The notes: a model not told the origin generated them from the letters alone. A DNA stretch of 64,000 nucleotides from Chryseobacterium gregarium DSM 19109 (GCF_000430845.1 NZ_AUMU01000009.1:146691-210690); one strand, 5' to 3'; shown: positions 18,399 to 27,521, counted from the first letter of the stretch. A program made the numbers and translations.

Positions 18399-19190
18399 TT
18401 ATAAATCGATTCGGAAAAAAAGATGGGTCCCGTTTTCGGTTGTCACTTCGCAATGCCCTTTCTGTTCTTTCATTCTCGCTTTCATGTTCCGAAGCCCGTT
18501 TCCTTCGGGTTTGTTATGATGGATCCCAATTCCGTTATCCGAAACTTTCATCATGAATTCTTTATCTTTCTGCATAAACGAGAGTTCTAGTTGATTTGAC
18601 TGGCTGTGTTTGTAAGCATTATTAAGGGCTTCCTTTAAACATAAGAATAAATTCCGCCTTTGTTCTGTAGTGATGACCGTTTCAAAAATTATATTTTCAT
18701 CCTCCATACTCAGCTGAATATTTGTTTTCTTAAGAAAATTCCGGGTATATATTTTAGAATAATCTATAAAGCTTCCTAAGGTATCATTTCCTGAATTCAG
18801 GCTCCAGAGCATTTCCCTCATCGAAAGATTCATTTCTTCTGAAGTTTTCAGCAGTTCATTGATATCGCTTTTTAAATCATCATCTTCGGCGCGTTGTTTT
18901 AAAAATTCTGCCTGAAGTTTTAGTGCCGAAATTCCCGCTCCAAGATCATCGTGCATGTCATGGGAAATTCTTTCACGTTCCTTTTCTATTGATTTTTGTT
19001 TTTCTAATTCCTTCTGGAGGAGCTGGTTCTGGTGTTCGGATTCTTTGAGTTGATTTTCTTTGATGTAGAGGAGTTGTTTTCGGTTGTACATAAGGACAAC
19101 AAAGATTATGAATACTACAAAAAATAACATTACTATTGTGATGATAATGTAAGTTAATTTTATCTCATTCAGATTTTCATTACTCATCAT
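18399..19190 (-). CDS. Sensor histidine kinase, HisKA_3 / NarX type, short form
   Basis: 263 residues: one N-terminal membrane span (about 12-34), a coiled linker (about 40-75), HisKA_3 dimerisation helix with the phospho-acceptor in HDMHDDLGAG (His80), and a HATPase_c domain with N-box ALNNAYKHSQ and G-box SDNGIGIH. It autophosphorylates and should pass phosphate to the NarL-type regulator at 20534. It has essentially no input domain. The preceding gene, overlapping by 11 bp, encodes a seven-span membrane protein that could provide sensing. The end of the gene is GC-richer than the two unknown genes before it. Confidence 0.88.
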   Translation of the reverse strand: MMSNENLNEIKLTYIIITIVMLFFVVFIIFVVLMYNRKQLLYIKENQLKESEHQNQLLQKELEKQKSIEKERERISHDMHDDLGAGISALKLQAEFLKQRAEDDDLKSDINELLKTSEEMNLSMREMLWSLNSGNDTLGSFIDYSKIYTRNFLKKTNIQLSMEDENIIFETVITTEQRRNLFLCLKEALNNAYKHSQSNQLELSFMQKDKEFMMKVSDNGIGIHHNKPEGNGLRNMKARMKEQKGHCEVTTENGTHLFFRIDL

Positions 19191-19827
19191 AATTTTTTTT
19201 ATATTTTAATAATGAAATAAAAAATGAAACATAAAAAAGAATGTTGATGACAAAAAAGAATGATTGAGAAACAATTAAAGTTTTGTTATCAACTTCATTA
19301 AATAAATATCTTGGAATAATTCTTAAAATAAAAAAAACTCCCCAAAATAACAGTCCACAAGAAACCCAAAATTTAGGATCATCCATTATAATTTTTTCAC
19401 TCGGATGTTTTAGCTTTCCATAAAACCAAATAAGGCTATAAATTATGTATATTAATGAAAATGAAATCCCTATAGTTTGATTAACTTCTTGATAATTTTT
19501 AAAAATAAAACTCAAAAAAATAATTATAAAGATTATAAAAACAGCCGTATTTAGCTTTATTACAAAACTATTTTGATTTCGATTAAAATAAAAAAGAAAA
19601 AATAATGGACAAAACAAGATATAAATATTATACAAAAATCCAAACTTTGCACTGCTTCCAAAATATATTTGAAATATTAGCATCAGGAATTCGAGTATAA
19701 AACTTGCTCCTAAATAAAAACATAAAAAATCCTGTTGTCTCCCTCCTTTTTTTAAATACAAAAAAAAAGAAAAGGATACAACAAGAAATAAAACCAGCAA
19801 ATAGGCCAACTGTGAGCTAGTATACAT
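19180..19827 (-). CDS. Seven-span membrane protein, putative separate sensor
   Basis: 215 residues with about seven hydrophobic spans filling almost the whole protein and short charged loops (KKGGRQQDF, FNRNQNS, YGKLKHPSEK). I do not recognise a named family. The arrangement resembles the membrane part of 7TM-type sensor kinases, here encoded separately and overlapping the start of the kinase gene by 11 bp. It is very AT-rich (Phe/Ile/Tyr-heavy), unlike the kinase gene. A role as input subunit of the kinase is inference from position. Confidence 0.7.
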   Translation of the reverse strand: MYTSSQLAYLLVLFLVVSFSFFLYLKKGGRQQDFLCFYLGASFILEFLMLIFQIYFGSSAKFGFLYNIYILFCPLFFLFYFNRNQNSFVIKLNTAVFIIFIIIFLSFIFKNYQEVNQTIGISFSLIYIIYSLIWFYGKLKHPSEKIIMDDPKFWVSCGLLFWGVFFILRIIPRYLFNEVDNKTLIVSQSFFFVINILFYVSFFISLLKYKKNYDE

Positions 19828-20528
19828 TACGGTTGCATATTTCCAACATTAAAAAAGGCGATTTTCTCTTGTGTTTGAGGATTTTTACAATTTGCTCTGT
19901 CAATTTGAAGAATAAGATTAAGTCTATATTTTCCTTCATTAAAAGGATCTGATTTTGCAGCACATATTAACTGGCTTTTAGATTCAAATCTCAGAAAATT
20001 TCCCAAAATATTTTCATAATGAAAAGTAATATATTGAGTATACATAGTTGCTTCAGTATCAAAACCCTGATTGTTGTACAACTCTCTGAAGTTTTCAATA
20101 TAGCTTTTTGCGTCATTTGCAGAAATTTCCGACAACTTTCCGTTACTAAGCTTCCATAATTTTTCATTTTCGCGAAAATTTATATCCTCATGATCATTTT
20201 GTTCATCTATGTTAAACCTAAATAAAAGACTTATTTCACTTGTATTTTTGATAAAATATATATGAATACATTCACTTGTAAGAACATTAGCTGTAATAAT
20301 TGGTTGCATCTGTTCAATGAAAAATGATGAAGGCATCACTAAAGAAGCAAAATTGCTCATACTATTTACTTCATCCTCTTTTTCTTTCCTAGTAATTTCT
20401 TGGTCAAAAAAATCTTTAGACTTTCTTTTTTTGTTATTTATGAGATCATTACATTCTCCTTCCAAAATATCTTTAATGAGTTTAAGCTTCATTTCTGCAC
20501 AGCTTATTTCTTGTTCAAAATTTTCCAT
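19827..20528 (-). CDS. Unknown soluble protein in the two-component operon
   Basis: 233 residues, no signal peptide or membrane span. The first ~70 residues are charged and helical (EQEISCAEMKLKLIKDILEG ... KKRKSKDFFDQEITRKEKED), then a mixed alpha/beta part (YIENFRELYNNQGF, YRLNLILQIDRANCKN). I recognise no family. It sits between the regulator (5 bp upstream) and the seven-span protein (1-bp overlap), so its product probably acts in the same signalling pathway. It is AT-rich, like its downstream neighbour. Confidence 0.7.
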   Translation of the reverse strand: MENFEQEISCAEMKLKLIKDILEGECNDLINNKKRKSKDFFDQEITRKEKEDEVNSMSNFASLVMPSSFFIEQMQPIITANVLTSECIHIYFIKNTSEISLLFRFNIDEQNDHEDINFRENEKLWKLSNGKLSEISANDAKSYIENFRELYNNQGFDTEATMYTQYITFHYENILGNFLRFESKSQLICAAKSDPFNEGKYRLNLILQIDRANCKNPQTQEKIAFFNVGNMQP

Positions 20529-20533
20529 GTTTC

Positions 20534-21166
20534 TTAGTTTTTAAAATAATTAAATTTATTAATAGCCTCCACTTTGTTGTTGACGTGGAGTTTTCTGTAG
20601 ATGTTTCCGACGTGTTTTTTTACCGTGTCAATGCTGATGCATTTTTTATCGGCGATTTCTTTGTAGAGCAAGCCTTGGGATAGAAGTTCCAATATTTCTT
20701 TTTCGCGGCCAGTGAGTTCGTCGAACCCTTGTATTTGGGGAAGCTTTCTTTCAAAATGGCTGAGAACTTTCCGGGCGATCGAGAAGCTCATCGGGGCGCC
20801 GCCGTTGCAGACATCACGGATTGAGGAAAGGATCTTATCCATACTTTCACCTTTTACAAGGTATCCTATGGCTCCGGCCTTTAAGGAATTGAACACTTTA
20901 TCATCATCTTCAAAACTGGTACACATAATGAAGTGTGTGTTTAACATCTTCACTTTCAGTTTTTCAATGATTTCAATTCCGAGCATGTCCTGCAGCTGGA
21001 TATCCATCATGACAACATCCGGAGAAAGGCCAGAAAGATCTGCCAGTGCATCCTTACCATTAAAAAACTGGGCAACAACGTTCATGTCATCCTGATAGTT
21101 GATGACTTTTTTCAACGCATTGTTGTAGTTCTTTTCGTCTTCTACGATGGCTATGGAAATGCTCAT
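20534..21166 (-). CDS. NarL/FixJ-family response regulator
   Basis: 210 residues: receiver domain with acidic pocket (VEDEKN), phospho-acceptor Asp55 in VVMMDIQL, then a LuxR/GerE helix-turn-helix (about 145-205) with LTGREKEILELLSQGLLYKEIA and KKHVGNIYRKLHV. It is the first gene of a four-gene operon that ends with its presumed kinase. A 20-bp inverted repeat lies 48 bp upstream of the start. This suggests autoregulation, and the same repeat precedes the frameshifted gene at 18262. Confidence 0.92.
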   Translation of the reverse strand: MSISIAIVEDEKNYNNALKKVINYQDDMNVVAQFFNGKDALADLSGLSPDVVMMDIQLQDMLGIEIIEKLKVKMLNTHFIMCTSFEDDDKVFNSLKAGAIGYLVKGESMDKILSSIRDVCNGGAPMSFSIARKVLSHFERKLPQIQGFDELTGREKEILELLSQGLLYKEIADKKCISIDTVKKHVGNIYRKLHVNNKVEAINKFNYFKN

Positions 21167-21213
21167 GTTCAGTTCTGTTTAAGACAAATGTCAGGAAAAA
21201 ACAAAGCAGAATC

Positions 21214-21233
21214 AATTACCCTTTTGTGTAATT
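21214..21233. promoter_or_regulatory. Inverted repeat, candidate operator 2 for the NarL-type regulator
   Basis: AATTACCC-TTTT-GTGTAATT: the same 8-4-8 layout as 18319-18338 with one changed base, and TC precedes both copies. It lies in the divergent region between the response-regulator operon and the lipoprotein gene at 21335. Confidence 0.6.
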
Positions 21234-21271
21234 TGTTAAGTTTTGAGTTCAGGTTATTGTTTTGGTTTTTG

Positions 21272-21293
21272 TTTTTACTAAATTTAGTAAAAA
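21272..21293. promoter_or_regulatory. 22-bp perfect palindrome in a divergent intergenic region
   Basis: The arms are TTTTTACTAAA and its exact complement; the core is TTTACTAAATTTAGTAAA. It lies 42 bp before the lipoprotein ATG. With no loop and an A/T core it looks like a dimer-binding operator rather than a terminator. The protein that binds it is unknown. Confidence 0.5.
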
Positions 21294-21334
21294 ATAATAT
21301 ATTTCCCAGTAAACAATTTATAAAAATAAAAATC

Positions 21335-21754
21335 ATGAAAAAGACACTTGTCATAATGGGTTCCATACTCATTTTATCAACCGTAAGCTGTAAGAAAAAT
21401 GAAGAAGGGAATAAAGCTGTATTGAAGTCGGATAATGCGGGAACAGTCCTGGCTGATAACGGCAAAACAGATTCCACCATTCATTATGAAACTGATGTCA
21501 ACGGAAAGAAATACATAAAAACGGATTATGTATATAAAGCTACTGACGGAAGCCTTGCCAAAGTGGTTTTTAATTATGAAGAAAAAACCATGAGCGTCAG
21601 GAGCAACAACAAAACATTTATCCTGAATAAGGTAGAATCCAAAGGCAATGAAACCACTTACGAAAAAATGGATATGAAAGCGACTGTAAAAGGAGACAGC
21701 CTGATTTTAGATCAGGGAAATAATATTGTAGAACTTGTAAAAACAAAAATTTAA
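21335..21754 (+). CDS. Small lipoprotein of unknown function
   Basis: 139 residues from the ATG at 21335. An upstream in-frame ATG at 21188 gives an implausible N-terminus and would cover the regulatory repeats. Signal peptide MKKTLVIMGSILILSTVSC with lipobox TVSC and Cys19, then a beta-rich domain (DVNGKKYIKTDYVYKATDGS ... LIFDQGNN-like end LILDQGNNIVELVKT). This layout resembles small flavobacterial lipoproteins with an MliC/heme-lysozyme-inhibitor-like beta fold, but no motif proves it. It diverges from the two-component operon, shares its intergenic repeats and may be under its control. Confidence 0.8.
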   Translation: MKKTLVIMGSILILSTVSCKKNEEGNKAVLKSDNAGTVLADNGKTDSTIHYETDVNGKKYIKTDYVYKATDGSLAKVVFNYEEKTMSVRSNNKTFILNKVESKGNETTYEKMDMKATVKGDSLILDQGNNIVELVKTKI

Positions 21755-21761
21755 ACAGGGA

Positions 21762-21796
21762 AAAGCCTTCAGAACAATCTCGTCTGAAGGCTTTTT
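21762..21796 (+). terminator. Terminator of the lipoprotein gene
   Basis: A perfect 12-bp stem (AAAGCCTTCAGA / TCTGAAGGCTTT) with a 9-base loop, then TT. It starts 7 bp after the stop codon. Confidence 0.9.
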
Positions 21797-21821
21797 ACAT
21801 TGCGACTATATTTATCATTTA

Positions 21822-22646
21822 TTACAATTTTTTAAGCAGAGCCCCGCTGACCCAGCCATACAGAGGCTCCCCACCTTTAACAGGTGGTTTAAGAACATAA
21901 ACATAGAACCATCCGGATTTACTTTTGACAAATTCAACCTCCGTGTTTACCGGCAGCGTGGTAATGATCCCGAACGCAGTTCCCGCACCTGTTCTCAGAT
22001 TGGTATTGTTTTCCGTTATTTTATAGATATCTGCCGTATCATCCTGCCTTCCGAACAGTTTTGCCCTGAAACTTTCGATCGGGAAAGCAGGGCCCGGATC
22101 ATTTTTCCGGAACGGTGCAATATCGTCATGGCCCAGAATATCTTTAATATCATAAGTTTCCATCAACAGTTTGCAGACTCTGAAACAGGAGTCAATCTGT
22201 TTTTCCGTAAAGTTATGCCAGAACGAAATACTTTTTTCGTGTTTATGTCTGGCTTCCACCACTACCTCTTTGGGATATTCTTTCCCGAACCATGAATAAA
22301 ACAGGTCATTTACTTTAGTAAGCCTTCCGGGATTATCAAGCTCAATCCCTATTGAAAAATTATTGAACCCCGACCGTTCTGCCCATCTGCTTACGCCGGC
22401 ATGCCAGGCTTTCCTGTTGAATTCAACCAGTTGGGTAATCTTCCCTTCTCTGTCAATAACAATATGAGCAGAGGCTTTCGCTTCAGGATCTCTGAACAAT
22501 GCCACAGAACTCTCGGCGCTCCGGCCTGCCGTAAAATGGATGATCACTGTATCCGGGGTCATTTCACCTCCTTTGTTTAGCGTTGATGTAAAACCGATTG
22601 ATTCGGCAGGAAGTGTTTTGGATAATTTCTGGTTTACAATTTTCAT
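21822..22646 (-). CDS. N-acetylmuramoyl-L-alanine amidase (Amidase_2) with SH3 domain
   Basis: A zinc amidase that cuts the lactyl-peptide bond of peptidoglycan. The N-terminal Amidase_2/AmpD domain (about 15-190) has the ligand contexts IIHFTAGR and ILGHDDIAP and the substrate-site segment AWHAGVSRW. A bacterial SH3 domain (about 205-274) follows, with NLRTGAGTAF and GWFYVYV. The start at 22646 (MKIVNQKL) is preferred; ATGs at 22679 and 22697 would extend it without making a convincing signal peptide. No export signal is visible, so it may act in muropeptide recycling, leave by another route or be phage-like. Confidence 0.85.
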   Translation of the reverse strand: MKIVNQKLSKTLPAESIGFTSTLNKGGEMTPDTVIIHFTAGRSAESSVALFRDPEAKASAHIVIDREGKITQLVEFNRKAWHAGVSRWAERSGFNNFSIGIELDNPGRLTKVNDLFYSWFGKEYPKEVVVEARHKHEKSISFWHNFTEKQIDSCFRVCKLLMETYDIKDILGHDDIAPFRKNDPGPAFPIESFRAKLFGRQDDTADIYKITENNTNLRTGAGTAFGIITTLPVNTEVEFVKSKSGWFYVYVLKPPVKGGEPLYGWVSGALLKKL

Positions 22647-22713
22647 GACGGTAACTTTTAGTAAAACAATTTTATGCATTTTAAAGATACAAATCAATCA
22701 CCTTTTAGGGTAC

Positions 22714-22746
22714 AAAAAAACCGTTCAGAAATTTGAACGGTTTTTT
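22714..22746 (-). terminator. Terminator of the ribosomal-protein superoperon
   Basis: An uninterrupted stem (AAAAAACCGTTCA / TGAACGGTTTTTT, 6-base loop) in A/T runs. It lies 20 bp past rplQ, the last gene of the operon, on the minus strand. Confidence 0.9.
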
Positions 22747-22766
22747 ATTTTATATCTGAATGAATA

Positions 22767-23282
22767 TTATTCTTCAGTTTTTTCCTCTGCAGAATCAGCA
22801 GTTGGTTCAGCAGTTTTTTCTTCTGCTGCAGGAGCTTCAGCAACTACAGCTTCTTTTTTAGCCGTTGTAGCTCTTCTGCTTCTTCTGGTCGTCTTTTTCT
22901 CTTCAGCATTAGGATTGTAAAGTTCATTGAAATCAACAAGCTCGATAAGAGCCATATCAGCAGCATCACCTTGTCTGAAACCAGTCTTGATGATTCTTGT
23001 ATATCCGCCGTTTCTTTCTGCGATTTTAGGAGCTACTGATCTGAAAAGTTCAGTAACCGCCTCTTTACTTTGAAGATATGAAAAAACAATTCTTCTATTG
23101 TGTGTAGTATCTTCTTTTGCCTTTGTTAATAGAGGTTCAACATATACTCTTAAAGCTTTCGCTTTAGCTACAGTAGTGTTGATTCTTTTATGCTCAATTA
23201 GAGAACAAGCCATATTAGAAAGTAAAGCACTTCTATGAGAAGCTGTTCTTCCTAAGTGATTGAATTTTTTACCGTGTCTCAT
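22767..23282 (-). CDS. rplQ: 50S ribosomal protein L17, with long charged tail
   Basis: The first ~120 residues are canonical L17 ([20 protein letters not shown], ... [23 protein letters not shown]). The protein then continues ~45 residues as a low-complexity Ala/Glu/Lys/Thr tail ([20 protein letters not shown] ...), giving 171 residues versus about 127 in E. coli. Such tails are common in Bacteroidota L17. Last gene of the superoperon, 6 bp after rpoA. Confidence 0.97.
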   Translation of the reverse strand: MRHGKKFNHLGRTASHRSALLSNMACSLIEHKRINTTVAKAKALRVYVEPLLTKAKEDTTHNRRIVFSYLQSKEAVTELFRSVAPKIAERNGGYTRIIKTGFRQGDAADMALIELVDFNELYNPNAEEKKTTRRSRRATTAKKEAVVAEAPAAEEKTAEPTADSAEEKTEE

Positions 23283-23288
23283 TATTAA

Positions 23289-24284
23289 TTATTTATCAGC
23301 GTCTAACTTATATTTTGCAACGTCGAAACCGAAGTTAAGACCTTTTGAATGCACTAATTCTTCTAGTTCTGTCAAAGATTTTTTACCAAAATTTCTGAAT
23401 TTCATCAAATCAGACTTACTGTAAGAAACCAATTCTCCAAGGGTTTCCACTTCAGCCGCTTTCAGACAGTTCAGGGCTCTTACGGAAAGATCCATGTCTG
23501 CTAATTTAGACTTCAGGAGTTGTCTTGTGTGAAGTGTTTCTTCATCGTATTGAATAGATGCTTTTACCGCTTCCGTCTCAAGGGTGATTCTCTCATCAGA
23601 GAATAACATGAAATGATAAATCAATATCTTGGAAGCTTCTGTTAAAGCGTTTTGAGGACTGATGGAACCATCAGTTTCAATATCTAATACAAGTTTTTCG
23701 TAGTCTGTTTTTTGCTCTACACGATAATTTTCAATGCTGTATTGTACTTTCTTGATTGGCGTAAAAATAGAGTCAATGGCAATAGTACCGATTGGAGCAT
23801 TGTTTGACTTATTTAATTCAGAAGGAACATATCCTCTTCCTTTTTCTATATTGAAAGTAATTTCGAAAGTTACATCACTGTTCAGGTTGCAGATCACAAG
23901 TTCCGGGTTCAGCACCTGGAAACCGTTGATTGACTTTCCTAAATCACCAGCAGTAATAACCGTCTGCCCCGAAACCTTAGCGATCACCTGTTCGTTAGTC
24001 TGGTTTTCTGCCGTAGATTTTAATCTTACCTGCTTAAGGTTAAGAATAATTTCGGTAACATCTTCGATTACTCCTGAAATAGTTGAAAATTCGTGCTCTA
24101 CACCTTCTATTTTGATAGATGAAATAGCATAACCTTCCAGAGAAGAAAGCAATACTCTTCTCAAAGCATTACCGATTGTAAGCCCGAAACCTTGTTCAAG
24201 TGGTCTGAATTCAAATTGACCTCTAAATTGATCAGAGTTAAGTAAAATTACTTTATCGGGTTTTATGAATTGTAAAATTGCCAT
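23289..24284 (-). CDS. rpoA: RNA polymerase alpha subunit
   Basis: 331 residues. N-terminal assembly domain ([20 protein letters not shown], with [10 protein letters not shown]) and C-terminal DNA-contact domain ([33 protein letters not shown]). It nucleates RNAP assembly and binds UP elements and activators. Usual place between rpsD and rplQ. Confidence 0.98.
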   Translation of the reverse strand: MAILQFIKPDKVILLNSDQFRGQFEFRPLEQGFGLTIGNALRRVLLSSLEGYAISSIKIEGVEHEFSTISGVIEDVTEIILNLKQVRLKSTAENQTNEQVIAKVSGQTVITAGDLGKSINGFQVLNPELVICNLNSDVTFEITFNIEKGRGYVPSELNKSNNAPIGTIAIDSIFTPIKKVQYSIENYRVEQKTDYEKLVLDIETDGSISPQNALTEASKILIYHFMLFSDERITLETEAVKASIQYDEETLHTRQLLKSKLADMDLSVRALNCLKAAEVETLGELVSYSKSDLMKFRNFGKKSLTELEELVHSKGLNFGFDVAKYKLDADK

Positions 24285-24317
24285 ATTATTGGGTTGAGCA
24301 AAAATTTGATTAAAAAA

Positions 24318-24926
24318 TTATTTAGAGTAAAGTTCGACAATAAGCTGTTCCTTGATGTCCTCCGGAATCTGGATTCTCTCAGGAGCAGAAACGAAGGTAC
24401 CTTCTTTCTTCTCATCGTTGAATTGTAACCACTCATAATTTGCTTTGGAAGCCAATGCATCAGTAACCACTTCAAGAGACTTAGACTTTTCTCTTACGGC
24501 GATTACATCACCCGCTTTAAGCAAATAAGACGGAATATTTACCAGCTCCCCATTTACAGTAATATGTCTGTGAGAAACCAATTGTCTAGCAGCAGATCTG
24601 GTTTTACCAAACCCTAATCTGTATACTACGTTATCCAGTCTGGACTCGCAAAGTTGTAATAACACTTCACCAGTTACCCCTTTGCTTCTGTGTGCTTTTT
24701 CGAATAGGTTAGCAAACTGTCTTTCTAAAATACCGTAAGTATATTTAGCTTTCTGCTTCTCCATCAACTGAACAGCATATTCAGATTTCTTTGCTCCTCT
24801 TCTTTTATTAACGCCATGTTGTCCCGGCGGTTGGTTTTTTCTTTTCTCGAAGTTTTTGTCATCTCCGTAGATTGCAGCACCAAACTTTCTAGCAATCTTT
24901 GTTTTAGGTCCAATATATCTTGCCAT
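24318..24926 (-). CDS. rpsD: 30S ribosomal protein S4
   Basis: 202 residues with the S4 RNA-binding domain ([29 protein letters not shown]). The N-terminus ([15 protein letters not shown]) lacks the Cys cluster of zinc-binding S4 forms, so this is a C-minus type. S4 organises 16S rRNA assembly. It lies 19 bp after rpsK and 33 bp before rpoA. Confidence 0.98.
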   Translation of the reverse strand: MARYIGPKTKIARKFGAAIYGDDKNFEKRKNQPPGQHGVNKRRGAKKSEYAVQLMEKQKAKYTYGILERQFANLFEKAHRSKGVTGEVLLQLCESRLDNVVYRLGFGKTRSAARQLVSHRHITVNGELVNIPSYLLKAGDVIAVREKSKSLEVVTDALASKANYEWLQFNDEKKEGTFVSAPERIQIPEDIKEQLIVELYSK

Positions 24927-24945
24927 AATGGGTAAATTCTAAAAA

Positions 24946-25335
24946 TTAAACTCTTCTTCTTTTTGGTGGTCTACATCCATTATGCGGCATAGGAGTCACA
25001 TCAATGATTTCGCTAACTTCAATTCCTGAATTGTGAATTGTTCTGATGGCAGATTCTCTACCTGCACCAGGACCTTTCACATACACCTTTACTCTTCTTA
25101 ATCCAGCTTCATGAGCAACATTAGAGCAATTTTCAGCTGCCATCTGAGCAGCAAATGGAGTATTCTTTTTAGAACCTCTGAAACCCATTTTACCGGCAGA
25201 CGCCCAAGAGATAACTTCTCCGCTTTTATTTGTTAAAGAAATGATGATGTTATTGAAAGAAGCCTGAATATGCGCTTCTCCAATAGCTTCAACTTTTACT
25301 TTTCTTTTTTTAACTACTTTAGTTTGTTTTGCCAT
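24946..25335 (-). CDS. rpsK: 30S ribosomal protein S11
   Basis: 129 residues with the hallmark [16 protein letters not shown] and [18 protein letters not shown] at the C-terminus. Part of the 30S platform. Placed between rpsM (12 bp gap) and rpsD. Confidence 0.98.
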   Translation of the reverse strand: MAKQTKVVKKRKVKVEAIGEAHIQASFNNIIISLTNKSGEVISWASAGKMGFRGSKKNTPFAAQMAAENCSNVAHEAGLRRVKVYVKGPGAGRESAIRTIHNSGIEVSEIIDVTPMPHNGCRPPKRRRV

Positions 25336-25347
25336 AATTCCTAACGA

Positions 25348-25725
25348 TTATTTACTAGCTTTTTTCTTGTTAGCAACAGTTTTTCTCTTTCCTTTACGGG
25401 TTCTCGAGTTGTTTTTCGTTCTCTGGCCTCTTAAAGGTAGTCCTAGTCTGTGACGTATTCCTCGTTGGCATCCTATGTCCATTAATCGCTTAATGTTCAA
25501 TTGCACTTCAGATCTCAATTCTCCTTCCACTTTTACGTTTTCTGAGATATAGGTTCTGATGGCAGCCAATTCATCGTCATTCCATTCGTTGACTTTCTTG
25601 TCTTCGCTGATACCGGCAGCTTTAAGGATTTCTGAAGATGTACTTCTTCCGACTCCGTAGATGTAAGTTAAACCGATAACACCTCTTTTGTTTTTTGGTA
25701 AATCAATACCTGAAATTCTCGCCAT
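25348..25725 (-). CDS. rpsM: 30S ribosomal protein S13
   Basis: 125 residues: [20 protein letters not shown] start, [20 protein letters not shown] and basic tail. It contacts the 50S head bridge and tRNAs. It lies 9 bp after rpmJ. Confidence 0.98.
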   Translation of the reverse strand: MARISGIDLPKNKRGVIGLTYIYGVGRSTSSEILKAAGISEDKKVNEWNDDELAAIRTYISENVKVEGELRSEVQLNIKRLMDIGCQRGIRHRLGLPLRGQRTKNNSRTRKGKRKTVANKKKASK

Positions 25726-25734
25726 AATTTAATG

Positions 25735-25851
25735 TTAGCCTTGTCTTTGTTTAAATTTTGGGTTTTTCTTGTTGATTACGAACAGTACACCTTTTCTGCG
25801 TACGATCTTGCAATCAGCACTTCTTTTTTTAATTGATGCTCTTACTTTCAT
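25735..25851 (-). CDS. rpmJ: 50S ribosomal protein L36, zinc-free form
   Basis: A 38-residue gene: [20 protein letters not shown] then [18 protein letters not shown]. The L36 fold is clear, but only Cys14 of the usual CxxC...C...H zinc site remains. Residues 11, 27 and 33 are Ala/Asn/Phe-type instead of Cys/Cys/His, so it is a zinc-independent form. It sits between infA and rpsM, the usual position. Confidence 0.95.
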   Translation of the reverse strand: MKVRASIKKRSADCKIVRRKGVLFVINKKNPKFKQRQG

Positions 25852-25913
25852 TTTGATAGTATTTATTTTTTAACAATAGCCAAACGGAACATACATTCCG
25901 TTTGGCATTTTGT

Positions 25914-26129
25914 TTAATATCTAAACGTAATCCTCCCTTTTGATAAATCATAAGGAGACATTTCTAATTTTACCTTATCTCCGGGTAAAAGTTTAATATA
26001 ATGCATTCTCATTTTACCGGAAATGTGAGCGATAAGCATATGCCCATTTTCCAGCTCTACACGGAACTGAGCGTTCGAAAGTGCTTCCGTTATAACGCCG
26101 TCTTGTTCAATATGTTTTTGTTTTGCCAT
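25914..26129 (-). CDS. infA: Translation initiation factor IF-1
   Basis: 71 residues, an S1-like OB fold: [52 protein letters not shown]. Blocks the A site during initiation. It lies 3 bp after secY and 62 bp before rpmJ. Confidence 0.97.
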   Translation of the reverse strand: MAKQKHIEQDGVITEALSNAQFRVELENGHMLIAHISGKMRMHYIKLLPGDKVKLEMSPYDLSKGRITFRY

Positions 26130-26132
26130 AAA

Positions 26133-27512
26133 TTAATATCCAGTCGTTCTTGATAATTTAGACTGCATTAAGCCATCATAATGATGATTCAGCAGATAAG
26201 TATTAATCTGTTGAACAGTATCTAAAATTACTCCAACCATAATCAATAATGATGTCCCCCCGAAAAATAGGGCGAACGCATCTGTCTGAACAAAGCTTCC
26301 ATGCACAATTGCCGGAAGGACTGCAAAGATAGATAAAAAAATTGCACCTGGCAAGGTAATTTTTGATAAAATATCATCTAAATAATCAGCTGTTTCTTTT
26401 CCTGGTCTTACCTTGGGTACCAGGCCTCCGTTTCTCTTCAGATCATCAGCCATTTGGTTCACCGGAATGGTAATTGCAGTATAGAAAAATGAGAAGATAA
26501 TAATTAACAGCGCGAACAATACATTGTACTGCCAGCTGAAAACATTTTTGAAACCTGCAAGAAAAGTGTTTGACTCATCTACTTTTGTTAATAGTCCCGG
26601 TACGAACATCAGTGCCTGGGCAAAGATGATCGGCATTACACCGGCAGCATTTACTTTCAATGGAATCCACTGTCTTGCTCCCTGCATAAGATTTCTGTTG
26701 ACACCTCCTCTTGCCTGAGCTCTGCTTACATACTGAATCGGTATTTTCCTGACAGCAACGGACAATACCACTGCTAAAAGAACCACCAGCATCCAGAAAA
26801 TTACTTCAATAAGGATCATAATTGACCCCATTCCTCCTTTTCCGTTCTGCACGGCCATTTCCTGTACGAATGCTTCCGGTAACCTTGAAAGGATCCCCAC
26901 CATAATAAGGATGGAGATACCGTTTCCGATACCTTTGTCGGTGATTTTCTCACCTAACCACATTGCAAATACTGAACCGGCAACCAAAATCACAATACTT
27001 GGCAGCCAGAACATAATAGAATTCGGCTCTACATAATATGCAGACTGGAACTGAGCATACGGTAAAAACAATTGAGTGATAGAGGTTAAATAAGAAGGCG
27101 CCTGCACGAGACAAACACCGATTGTTAACCATCTTGTAATCTGATTCAATGTATTTCTACCTGACTCTCCATCTTTCTGAAGCTTCTGAAGATAAGGGAT
27201 AGCCATCCCCATCAACTGAACAATAATAGAAGCAGAAATATAAGGCATGATTCCTAACGCCATCACGGAAGCATGGCTGAAAGCCCCTCCCGTAAATGAC
27301 GAAAGCAAGCCAAGGAGACCTGCTCCCTGCTTGTTTCCGCCTTGACTTTTATAATGCTCTAAGAGATCTCCCACTTGTGCAAGGTTAATTGCAGGCAATG
27401 AGATATAAGATGCGAATCTATACACAAGAATAATCCCTAAAGTAAAGATAATTTTATCCCGTAATTCTTTAAGGCTCCAAATATTTTTGAGTGTTTGTAT
27501 AAATTCTTTCAT
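26133..27512 (-). CDS. secY: Protein translocase subunit SecY
   Basis: 459 residues, ten membrane spans. Core channel of the Sec system in the inner membrane. Motifs: LGIMPYISASIIVQLM in the second span region, KLQKDGESGRNTLNQ in the following loop, and RAQARGGVNRNLMQG in the large cytoplasmic loop. It lies 9 bp after rplO, its usual partner. Confidence 0.97.
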   Translation of the reverse strand: MKEFIQTLKNIWSLKELRDKIIFTLGIILVYRFASYISLPAINLAQVGDLLEHYKSQGGNKQGAGLLGLLSSFTGGAFSHASVMALGIMPYISASIIVQLMGMAIPYLQKLQKDGESGRNTLNQITRWLTIGVCLVQAPSYLTSITQLFLPYAQFQSAYYVEPNSIMFWLPSIVILVAGSVFAMWLGEKITDKGIGNGISILIMVGILSRLPEAFVQEMAVQNGKGGMGSIMILIEVIFWMLVVLLAVVLSVAVRKIPIQYVSRAQARGGVNRNLMQGARQWIPLKVNAAGVMPIIFAQALMFVPGLLTKVDESNTFLAGFKNVFSWQYNVLFALLIIIFSFFYTAITIPVNQMADDLKRNGGLVPKVRPGKETADYLDDILSKITLPGAIFLSIFAVLPAIVHGSFVQTDAFALFFGGTSLLIMVGVILDTVQQINTYLLNHHYDGLMQSKLSRTTGY

Positions 27513-27521
27513 TAGTTATTA

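Noticed and set aside
25852..25913. Possible extra gene or regulator between infA and rpmJ
   Set aside because: Only 62 bp with a partial A/T repeat (ACGGAACATACATTCCGT-like symmetry) and no coding capacity; a weak hairpin here is not enough to call a terminator.
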